DNA of 64,000 nucleotides from assembly GCF_001687105.1 (NCBI RefSeq), contig NZ_CP014595.1, forward strand, positions 744,001-808,000, written 5' to 3'. The position numbers and the translations under genes were made by a program. Shown here piece by piece: positions 18,461-25,855 of this stretch. The stretch is from Salipiger sp. CCB-MM3 (GTDB lineage Bacteria; Pseudomonadota; Alphaproteobacteria; Rhodobacterales; Rhodobacteraceae). Each line of letters starts with the position of its first letter. Position 1 is the first letter of the stretch. Under the pieces are notes generated by a model that was given only the letters and a program-made list of their open reading frames with translations, searched no databases and had not been told where the DNA came from.

Positions 18461-19111
18461 TCAGAGTGCGAAGGCCACCTCTTTTTCGAACCCGGTCAGC
18501 ACCGGTGCGGTGGCGTTAAAAGAAAACCGCCAGGTGATGGCTCCGTCGATCTTCCAGCCGACTTTTACCGTCCCCAGCGCCCCATCCATGAAAATACAGG
18601 CAATGCGCCCGCCGTCCTTGAGTTGCCCGGCAATGGTCTCGGGCAGCTGCTCGATCCCGCCTTCGATGACGATCGCATCATAGGGGCCGTGCTGCGGCGC
18701 GCCCTCGGCGAGCGGGCCGGTGTGCTGGATCACGTTGTCCGCATGTTCCATCAGCAGCGGCAGCGCTTCACCGGCAAGTTCCTCATCATCCTCGACGGCC
18801 ACCACGGCCTCGGCGATGCGGGCGATGACCGCCGCGCTGTAACCCTGCGCCGAGCCGATATCGAGCACCAGATCGTCGCCATCAACGTTCAGCGCATCCA
18901 GCATCTTGGCGAAGGTTCGGGCATCCAGCACCACGCGTCCGCCACCAAGCTCGATATTGCGCCCCACATAGGCCGCATCCTTCACTTCGTCGGGGACGAA
19001 AAGCTCACGCGGGACACGCAGCATCGCGTCGATAATGGGAAATTTGGTGACGTCCGACGGACGAACCTGTGTATCAACCATCATACGGCGAAGGGCGACG
19101 AAATCGGTCAT
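18461..19111 (-). CDS. pcm: Protein-L-isoaspartate O-methyltransferase family
   Basis: A 216-residue SAM-dependent methyltransferase. It starts MTDFVALRRMMVDTQVRPSD, has VLDIGSAQGYSAAVIARI as the SAM-binding motif I and YDAIVIEGGIEQLP as motif II. Classical Pcm methylates isoaspartyl residues so they can revert to aspartate. Here the usual motif-I GTGSGY appears as GSAQGY, so this may be the divergent Rhodobacteraceae branch found upstream of tolC rather than a proven repair enzyme. The 258 bases upstream contain no gene and should hold its promoter. Confidence 0.82.
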   Translation of the reverse strand: MTDFVALRRMMVDTQVRPSDVTKFPIIDAMLRVPRELFVPDEVKDAAYVGRNIELGGGRVVLDARTFAKMLDALNVDGDDLVLDIGSAQGYSAAVIARIAEAVVAVEDDEELAGEALPLLMEHADNVIQHTGPLAEGAPQHGPYDAIVIEGGIEQLPETIAGQLKDGGRIACIFMDGALGTVKVGWKIDGAITWRFSFNATAPVLTGFEKEVAFAL

Positions 19112-19369
19112 CCGCTAAACTCTTCCGTTCAGATATCCTGTCTAAGTTTTTGCCACAGTTGCCTCTGCGGGGCAATGACCGGCTGCCGACAAATGAATGC
19201 AGCAACGCCCGACTGTGGCGCGGGCGCTTCGAAAACAGGAAAATTCCGGCGCTTCGAAATGTATCGGGAAAAAATCGTTGGGCCAAGCGATCACGCCTGC
19301 GTGTGCCCGAATGCACATTGATCGGACGGGCCCGAAAGGCCCATCCGTCATCGCCCAAAGGCTACGCCC

Positions 19370-19687
19370 CTACTCTTTGCGCATTGCCTCTCCCGCGGCG
19401 CGACCGGCGAGAAACGCCTCGATCATCGAGCCAACCGGGGCCGAAGCGGGCACCGGGGTCACCGGCACGCGCGGGCGCACCGGCACGTAGAAAAGCAGCA
19501 GGGCCAGCACCAGATAGATGCCGCCAAACGCCAGCGCGGCATGGATCGTGCCGTACATCTCGACCAGCGTCAGCCAGCCTGCGATGGAAAGGAAAACTGC
19601 CGCGACGGCCAAACAGACCGCCCCGGCAATGTTACGGCCGGCCCGTGTCAGGCCGGCTCTCAGTCTTGCCTCGAACAGGGCGAACAA
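19370..19687 (-). CDS. YqjE-like (phage holin family) inner-membrane protein
   Basis: A 105-residue protein with two hydrophobic helices, AGAVCLAVAAVFLSIAGWLTL and FGGIYLVLALLLFYV, between a basic N-terminus and a Pro/Ala-rich linker, the pattern of DUF1469/YqjE proteins. Despite the family name it is not phage derived. It begins with TTG; GGAGG nine bases upstream supports this. It follows the YqjD-like gene by six bases, the same gene order as yqjD-yqjE in enterobacteria, where the products are membrane and ribosome associated. Function here is unproven. Confidence 0.75.
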   Translation of the reverse strand: MFALFEARLRAGLTRAGRNIAGAVCLAVAAVFLSIAGWLTLVEMYGTIHAALAFGGIYLVLALLLFYVPVRPRVPVTPVPASAPVGSMIEAFLAGRAAGEAMRKE

Positions 19688-19693
19688 ACGCGA

Positions 19694-20047
19694 TTACCTC
19701 CGGCTGCCGATGTAACCGATCAGGAAGCCGACGGCGGCAGCAAGTCCGATGGCTTGGAACGGGTTGGCCTGAATCTGGCCGCGAGCGTCGTTTTCAAGCT
19801 GCGCCACGCGCATGCCCGCTTCGTGCAGGGCATCCTCGCCCTTGCCGCGCATCTCTTGCGCCTTGGCCTCACCGGCTGCCTTGTATTCGGCGCCGCGGCG
19901 CTTGCCGATGTCGCCGACCAGTTCCGCCAGCGCCGACACATCGCCGCGCAGCGTCTTGATCTGTTCGCTCAGCGCCTCGCTGTCGCTGGGGGCGCTGGGC
20001 TCGGGGGTTTTGGTGGTGCCGTTCGTCTTGGTTGCAGTCTGGGCCAT
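19694..20047 (-). CDS. YqjD/ElaB-like DUF883 membrane protein
   Basis: A 117-residue protein. Residues 1-25 are Thr/Pro-rich and disordered, 25-90 form a charged coiled-coil helix (SEQIKTLRGDVSALAELV), and the end NPFQAIGLAAAVGFLIGYIGSRR is the hallmark glycine-rich C-terminal helix of DUF883. E. coli YqjD and ElaB anchor stationary-phase ribosomes to the inner membrane. The ATG at 20047 has GGAGGA seven bases upstream. First gene of the pair with the YqjE-like gene. Confidence 0.85.
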   Translation of the reverse strand: MAQTATKTNGTTKTPEPSAPSDSEALSEQIKTLRGDVSALAELVGDIGKRRGAEYKAAGEAKAQEMRGKGEDALHEAGMRVAQLENDARGQIQANPFQAIGLAAAVGFLIGYIGSRR

Positions 20048-20189
20048 GGGGACGTCCTCCGTCTGCGATTGCCTTTGATAAAGCAACACTGGAAGTCTGC
20101 GCGAAGTTCCGCTCTCCGCGCAAGTTTCCTTACCATGCGGCAGGCGATCTAGCCTTGCGCCATATCAATTTCGCCGCTCGCCCCTATGC

Positions 20190-22004
20190 TTACTCCCCCA
20201 ATGCGATCCCCTCGCGGCGCGGATCGGCGCCCCCACGGAGCGTTTCGCCCACCGCAATGACGTGAAGCCCCGAGTTGAGACCGCGGAGCTCCGTCTCAAA
20301 TCCGATCTCGCCCAATGGGGCCGCCAGCGCCTCGGCCTCGGTGCCCGCCTCGATGTCCATCGTGCCAAAACGGTTGAGCACATGCGGCGCCGCCACCGCG
20401 GCCTGCGGGTCCATGCCCCAGTCGATTTGGTTGATCACCGCCTGCGCCACATAGCCGATAATCCGGCTGCCGCCCGGCGAGCCCACCACCATCACCGGCG
20501 CGCCCTCTTGCATCACGATGGTCGGCGCCATCGACGAGCGCGGACGCTTGCCCGGCTCCAGCCGGTTGGCGATGGGCCGCCCCTCGTCATGGGTGGCAAA
20601 GCTGAAATCGGTCAGCTCGTTGTTGAGCAGAAAGCCCCGCACGAAGAGCCGCGAGCCAAAGCCGTTCTCGATGGTGGTGGTCATCGACAGCGCGTTGCCC
20701 TGCCCGTCGACGATCGAGATGTGGCTGGTCGAGGGAAACTCGATGGAGCGGTCATCGGCCCAGACCTGCGCGTGGTCCCACTTCGGCTCGCCGGGGGCCA
20801 CCTCGGTCAGCGCGGTCTCGCCCGACAAAAGCTCGGCGCGGTGCTGCAGATAGACCGGATCCGCCAGCCCCTCGGTCGGCATCGGGACAAAATCGCTGTC
20901 CGCCATGTAGCGGCCCCGGTCGGCGAAGGCGAGCCGCGAGGCATCGCCGATCAGCCGCCATGCTTCGGCACTGTCCGGCCCAAGGGCGGCCAGATCATAG
21001 GGCTCGAGCATCCCGAGGATCTGCCCGACGGTCAGCGCGCCCGAGGATGGCGGTCCCATGCCGCAGACCTCATGGGCACGGTAAGGCACACAGACGGGCG
21101 CACGCTCGATCACGTCATACAGCGCCAGATCGGCGCTGCTGAGCTTGCCGGGGTTGCCCTCGGCCTCGCGCACGGTCCGCACGATATCCTCGGCGATCTC
21201 GCCGGTGTAGAAGGCGCGGCTGCCCTCTGCGGCGATGGCCTTCAGCGTATCCGCGTAGGGCTGGTTGGTGATCTTCTGCCCCGCCTGCAGCGGCGTGCCG
21301 CCGGGGAAGAAATACGCCTCGGTCTCGGGAAAGCGGCGCAGGCGCTCATCGTCGCCCGCGACCAGTTCGGCCAGACGCGGCGAGACGGCAAAGCCCTCTT
21401 CTGCCAGCGTGATCGCCTCGTCGAAGAGGCCCGCCCAATTCGCCGTACCCCAGCGCCGGTGCGCCTCTTCCATCAGGCGCGGCGTGCCGGGGGTGCCGAC
21501 CGAGAGCCCGCCGACCACCGCGTCAAAGAACCCAAGAGGCGCGCCAGCTTCATCCTGAAAATGCGTCGGGCGCGCATCCAGCGGCGCGGTCTCGCGCCCG
21601 TCGAGCGTGGTCAGGCTCTGGGTCTTGGCGTCATACCAGACAAGGAAGGCCCCGCCGCCAAGCCCCGAGCTTTGCGGCTCGACCAGCCCCAGCACCGCCT
21701 GCACCGCCACCATGGCATCCGCCGCGCTGCCGCCCTCGCGCAGCACCCGCGCCGCGGCCTCTACCGCGAGCGGGTTCGCCGCGGCAACCATCCAGTCGTC
21801 GGCCTCGGTGGGCACGCCCTGCGCCTTGGCATCGAGCGCCGCCTGAGCCGCCGGAGAGAGCGTCTCGAACGCCGCGCCAGTGGTGGCCGCTTCGGGCGCA
21901 ACGGCATCCGCCGCCTGCTGCGCCGCGAGGGGCCCGGAGAAGGGCGGCGCAAGCGTCAGCAGCAGGGCGGCAGCGAGACCGGCGGAATATAGGGTGGCGC
22001 GCAT
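20190..22004 (-). CDS. ggt: Gamma-glutamyltransferase
   Basis: A 604-residue periplasmic Ntn-hydrolase precursor. The first 28 residues form a signal peptide ending PLAAQ. The large subunit contains SSGLGGGAFLVWYDAK and LDGRETAP. Autocleavage is expected before Thr426 in STSHISIVDGQGNALS, giving a small subunit of about 180 residues. The final GSPGGSRIIGYVAQAVIN is also family typical. It releases glutamate from glutathione and other gamma-glutamyl compounds for recycling. Monocistronic by appearance, with gaps of more than 100 bases on both sides. Confidence 0.95.
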   Translation of the reverse strand: MRATLYSAGLAAALLLTLAPPFSGPLAAQQAADAVAPEAATTGAAFETLSPAAQAALDAKAQGVPTEADDWMVAAANPLAVEAAARVLREGGSAADAMVAVQAVLGLVEPQSSGLGGGAFLVWYDAKTQSLTTLDGRETAPLDARPTHFQDEAGAPLGFFDAVVGGLSVGTPGTPRLMEEAHRRWGTANWAGLFDEAITLAEEGFAVSPRLAELVAGDDERLRRFPETEAYFFPGGTPLQAGQKITNQPYADTLKAIAAEGSRAFYTGEIAEDIVRTVREAEGNPGKLSSADLALYDVIERAPVCVPYRAHEVCGMGPPSSGALTVGQILGMLEPYDLAALGPDSAEAWRLIGDASRLAFADRGRYMADSDFVPMPTEGLADPVYLQHRAELLSGETALTEVAPGEPKWDHAQVWADDRSIEFPSTSHISIVDGQGNALSMTTTIENGFGSRLFVRGFLLNNELTDFSFATHDEGRPIANRLEPGKRPRSSMAPTIVMQEGAPVMVVGSPGGSRIIGYVAQAVINQIDWGMDPQAAVAAPHVLNRFGTMDIEAGTEAEALAAPLGEIGFETELRGLNSGLHVIAVGETLRGGADPRREGIALGE

Positions 22005-22115
22005 CGGGATCCTCCAAGCTGGGCGCCTGACACGTCATTTTGCATCAGCGCTCGATGAAGGATGGTATCGCGCGCGGCGCGTTTCGCAACCGCGCGCGGG
22101 TTATCCGCAGCAGGC

Positions 22116-24377
22116 TCAGCCCAGCGGCGCGACCTCGACCAGCGTGGTATGCGCCGAGCAGCCCTGCCCCAGCGACGAGGTCCCCTTGTCGCGGGTCAGC
22201 ACGTTGGGGTTGCCATGCGGGTCAATGTTTTCCGACGCATCTCCGTACCACGCGCCGGTCGGCAGGGCGACGACGCCAAGCCGAATGTCATCGCTGACCA
22301 CCGCCCGCGCCCGCACCGCGCCTCGGGCATTGCGCAGCATCACCAGATCGCCCGACGCAATGCCGCGCGGGCGCGCGTCCTCGGGGTGCATCAGCACCCG
22401 CTCGGGCCGCGCGTCTGGCTGATCGGCCAGCGCCGCCTCAAGCTGGCTGTGCAGTTTGTCACCCGGCTGCGGCGAGACGAGATGCAGCGGCGTCTGCGCG
22501 CTGGCCGTGCCAAGCCATTCGGTGGGCGGCAGCCAGACCGGATGCCCCGGACAATCGGCGTAGCCAAAGCTATCCACCGTCTCGGAAAACACCTCGATCC
22601 TGCCCGACGGCGTGTTCAGCGCGTGCCCCTCGGGGTCGGCGCGGAAGCGGGCAAGGAAGGACGGCAGCGGCGGCTCCTGCACGATCGGCAGCTTGACCCA
22701 GTTGCGCGCGCGCAGATCGTCAAATTCGGGCACCTCGATGCCCGCCTCGGCGCCGCTGGCGCGGTAGCCCTCGTAGAGATGGCGCAGCCATTCCTCGCTG
22801 CTGCGCCCCTCGGTGAAGCGCGCGCCCGCGTCCATCCGCTCGGCCAGCCCGGCGAATATGTCGTAATCGTCGCGCGCCTCGCCGACCGGCGGGATCAGCG
22901 CGGGCATGTTGAAGAGATACTCGTCGAGATCGGTGCGCCCGATGTCCTCGCGCTCATAGCTGGTGGTGGCCGGAAACACGATGTCGGCGCGCTTGGCGGT
23001 GGCGGTCCACCACGGCTCGTTGACGATCACCGTCTCGGGGCATTTCCACGCTTCATGCAGGTGGTTGAGATCCTGATGGTGGTGGAACGGGTTGCCGCCG
23101 GCCCAGTAGACGAGGCGGATGTCGGGATACGGCGCGCGCCGCCCGTTGAAATCATAGGGCACGCCGGGGTTTTCCAGCATGTCGGCGATCCGTGCCACGG
23201 GGATGAAGGTGCCGACCGGGTTCTGCCCCTGATCGAGCGTCACGCCGCGCAGCGATTTCATTGATTTGCCGATGCCGCCGATGGCGCCATAGCCATAGCC
23301 GACACCGCCGCCCGGCAGGCCGATCTGCCCGAGCATCGCCGCCAGCACCGCCGACATCCAATAGGGCTGCTCGCCGTGCTCGGCGCGCTGCAGCGACCAG
23401 GCGACGGTGATCAGCGTGCGGGTCGAGGCCATGCGGCGGGCCAGCGCGCGGATCGTCTCGGGGTCGGCGCCGCAGATCGGGCTGGCCCATTCCGGCGTCT
23501 TCGGCAGCCCGTCGCTTTCGCCCATCAGATAGGGGCGGAATCGCTCGAAACCGACCGAGTAGCGCGCGAGGAACGCGTGATCCGTCAGCCCTTCCTGCTC
23601 CAGCACGAAGGCCAGCGCCAGCATCAGCGCGGCGTCAGAGCCGGGGCGCACCGGCAGCCATTCGCAGCCCTCGGGCGCGTCGCGGCGCTGCGGGCCGATG
23701 TTGACGCAGCGCATGCCTTTATCGTGGAACCGTTCGAACCAGCTTTGCGTGTCGTGGCGGGTGATGCCGCCCATGCTCACTTGCGCGTTCTTGCGGTTGA
23801 TGCCGCCGAACATCACCAGCGTATCGGTGTTCTCGGCGATGGTCTGCCAGCTGTCCTGCGAGTTGTAGAGATAACGCAGGAAGGGCACGCCGAAGACATG
23901 CGGCATGATCGCCTGCGCGCAGCCGGTCGAGTAGCTGCCGAAGGAGGCGACATAGCCACCGATGCTGTTCAGGAAGCGGTGCACCTGACTTTGCGCATGG
24001 TGAAAGCGCCCGGCGGAGGACCAGCCGTAGGAGCCGCCAAAGATCGCTTCATTGCCGTGGGTCTTGCGGATGCGGTCGATCTCGGCGGCGGCGATGTCCA
24101 GCGCCTCGTCCCACGGCAGTTCGACAAACTCATCGTGGCCGCGGCTGCTGCGGTCGCGGCGCTCAAGCCAGCCGCGGCGGATCGAGGGACGGGCGACGCG
24201 GCTGCTGTGATGCACGGCGGCGGGCACGGCTTGCGGGATGTCGCTGGGCTCGGGATCGCCCGTAAAGGGCGCGGTGCCGGTGATGCGGTCGCCTTCGGTC
24301 GTCACCTCGAAAGCGCCCCAGTGGCTGGTGGTGACGCGGGTCTGGCGCGCGGCGCGGGGGATGTCGTTGGCGGTCAT
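22116..24377 (-). CDS. bisC: BisC/TorA-type molybdopterin oxidoreductase
   Basis: A 753-residue enzyme of the DMSO reductase family using bis-MGD. FGSYSTGCAQAIMPHVFG carries Ser150, the residue that ligates molybdenum in DMSO, TMAO and biotin sulfoxide reductases. Other conserved blocks are WDEALDIAAAEIDRI, YWAGGNPFHHHQDLN and SPQPGDKLHSQLE. No N-terminal Fe-S cysteine motif and no Tat signal are visible, so it should be cytoplasmic, as BisC is, and may reduce biotin or methionine sulfoxide. No torC or dmsB partner is adjacent. The ATG at 24377 gives the family-typical start. Confidence 0.88.
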   Translation of the reverse strand: MTANDIPRAARQTRVTTSHWGAFEVTTEGDRITGTAPFTGDPEPSDIPQAVPAAVHHSSRVARPSIRRGWLERRDRSSRGHDEFVELPWDEALDIAAAEIDRIRKTHGNEAIFGGSYGWSSAGRFHHAQSQVHRFLNSIGGYVASFGSYSTGCAQAIMPHVFGVPFLRYLYNSQDSWQTIAENTDTLVMFGGINRKNAQVSMGGITRHDTQSWFERFHDKGMRCVNIGPQRRDAPEGCEWLPVRPGSDAALMLALAFVLEQEGLTDHAFLARYSVGFERFRPYLMGESDGLPKTPEWASPICGADPETIRALARRMASTRTLITVAWSLQRAEHGEQPYWMSAVLAAMLGQIGLPGGGVGYGYGAIGGIGKSMKSLRGVTLDQGQNPVGTFIPVARIADMLENPGVPYDFNGRRAPYPDIRLVYWAGGNPFHHHQDLNHLHEAWKCPETVIVNEPWWTATAKRADIVFPATTSYEREDIGRTDLDEYLFNMPALIPPVGEARDDYDIFAGLAERMDAGARFTEGRSSEEWLRHLYEGYRASGAEAGIEVPEFDDLRARNWVKLPIVQEPPLPSFLARFRADPEGHALNTPSGRIEVFSETVDSFGYADCPGHPVWLPPTEWLGTASAQTPLHLVSPQPGDKLHSQLEAALADQPDARPERVLMHPEDARPRGIASGDLVMLRNARGAVRARAVVSDDIRLGVVALPTGAWYGDASENIDPHGNPNVLTRDKGTSSLGQGCSAHTTLVEVAPLG

Positions 24378-24526
24378 GACGGCGGGCTCCAAAGCGAAGT
24401 GTCTTGGAGGCAGAGTAACACGATATGGCGCGGCAAATGACAAGGGAGGTCGGGCGGCGCGCGGGCGCTCGGTTCGGCTTCCCTGTGGGCAAGTCGCTCC
24501 CTTCTCGCTGCCGAGAGGCCCGGCGG

Positions 24527-25762
24527 TCACGGATCGTCGGACATCCGGGCGGCGGAGAAGTCGAAATCGAAATCCCCGGCCTCCTCTCCCTCCTCGGGCA
24601 TGGCGGCGGCGGCGTCAAAGCCGCCTGCGAAATCCGCCGCGAAATCATCCGCCCCGCCGAGCGCCGGAAGATCGGGCAGCCCCGAAGCGATCTCGTCGAG
24701 CCCAAACTCCGCCGCCTCGGAGGGGGCAGGCGCAGCATCCACCATCGGCGATGCCGCCGGTGCGGAGGCCGCCTGGGCCGGTGCGGCCGGTGCCGCGCTC
24801 GCTGCCGCGCCCTGTCCTTTCGGCCAACTGAGGCGGATCGCCCGCATGCCGTTCATCTGGCCCAGTCGCCCGCCCGCCACCGGCTTTGCCGTCACCGGCG
24901 ACGCCCCGGCGTAGAGCGTCACCCGGTCGAGTACGTCGGGCGGAAGCGGCAGGATATCCCCGGGCTTCAGCGCCTGCGCCTTGCCCAGCGGCATCCGCAA
25001 AGCCCCGAGCACCGCCCGCAGCTGCGCCGGCAGCAGCTCCATCTTGCGGGCGTTGCCGCCGGTTTCGGCCTCGGCCCCCGCGCGCTGTGCGCCCGGCCTT
25101 TCGGGCAGGAAGAGGCGCAGCCCCCCCTTGCGGCGGCCAAGCGCAAGGTCGATCTCGGCCCGGAAACCCAGATAGCCCGGCGCGTCCAGCAACATCCCTG
25201 CGGCGCGGGCATCTTCGAGCATCGCCCCAAAGCGGAACCCTTCGAGTTGCGCGCGCAAAGGGTGATCTTCCAGAAACCTTGGAAACCGCTCAAGCATCCC
25301 CTCAAGCAGTGGCGCGCTCATGGCAGCGTCGGTGGCGGTATAGGGGCGCGGATCGGCGGGCATCTGTGTGACCTGCAGCATGGTCTGCACCTCGGTCAGG
25401 CCGACCACCAGATCACGTTCCAGCGACACCAGACCGACCACGCCATCGGGGCCATAAAGAAGCACCAGCAGCGCATCGGGACGCAGCTGCGCCACAACGC
25501 CATCCTGATCGAAGTGATCGAGATCGACCGCCCGTGTGACCAGCGCGAGATCCCATAGCACATCGGCGGTGCGCGAGAGCGCCCGCCGCAGCGCCTTGGC
25601 GGGCGACATGGCGCGCGCCTCAAACGCGCGGCGCGCGGCGTCCGCCTTGCGGCTGAGGACATTTCCGGCCCCCATAGGCCCGGCACCCTCAGGCCCGGAA
25701 CCCTGCGGCCCGGACCCAATCGGCGATCTAGCAGCATCCTGAGGTCTGTCGGCGTCTGGCAT
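24527..25762 (-). CDS. FliM-like protein with C-terminal SpoA domain
   Basis: A 411-residue soluble protein. Residues about 50-230 resemble the FliM middle domain, 239-312 form a SpoA (FliN/FliM C-terminal) fold with PLGKAQALKPGDILPL and GRLGQMNGMRAIRLSW, and the last 95 residues are Ala/Pro-rich then acidic. In flagella such proteins build the C-ring switch. No other flagellar gene is in the window. It lies 93 bases downstream of the SLC5-type sensor kinase on the same strand. The N-terminus lacks the classical FliM CheY-binding peptide, but LDEIASGL at 355-362 faintly resembles one. Role uncertain. Confidence 0.75.
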   Translation of the reverse strand: MPDADRPQDAARSPIGSGPQGSGPEGAGPMGAGNVLSRKADAARRAFEARAMSPAKALRRALSRTADVLWDLALVTRAVDLDHFDQDGVVAQLRPDALLVLLYGPDGVVGLVSLERDLVVGLTEVQTMLQVTQMPADPRPYTATDAAMSAPLLEGMLERFPRFLEDHPLRAQLEGFRFGAMLEDARAAGMLLDAPGYLGFRAEIDLALGRRKGGLRLFLPERPGAQRAGAEAETGGNARKMELLPAQLRAVLGALRMPLGKAQALKPGDILPLPPDVLDRVTLYAGASPVTAKPVAGGRLGQMNGMRAIRLSWPKGQGAAASAAPAAPAQAASAPAASPMVDAAPAPSEAAEFGLDEIASGLPDLPALGGADDFAADFAGGFDAAAAMPEEGEEAGDFDFDFSAARMSDDP

Positions 25763-25855
25763 CTTCCCTTTCGGCCCGATCTGCGGCGCACTCCCGGCAC
25801 CGCTTATGGGCCAAATTGGTTACCATCGGCTTTAGCCCGGCTTCAGCCGCAGCCA

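Noticed and set aside
16997..19321. A 774-codon open frame on the plus strand opposite tolC and pcm
   Set aside because: It is antisense to two well-supported genes. Its translation is Arg/His/Gly-rich with no domain, typical of GC-rich shadow frames.
19370..19687. Phage holin gene as evidence of a prophage
   Set aside because: The holin-family name is historical. The product pairs with a YqjD-like gene, and no other phage gene is present.
20190..22004. Cephalosporin acylase instead of gamma-glutamyltransferase
   Set aside because: The families are related, but the small-subunit start STSHIS and the GSPGGSRIIGYV region fit gamma-glutamyltransferase better.
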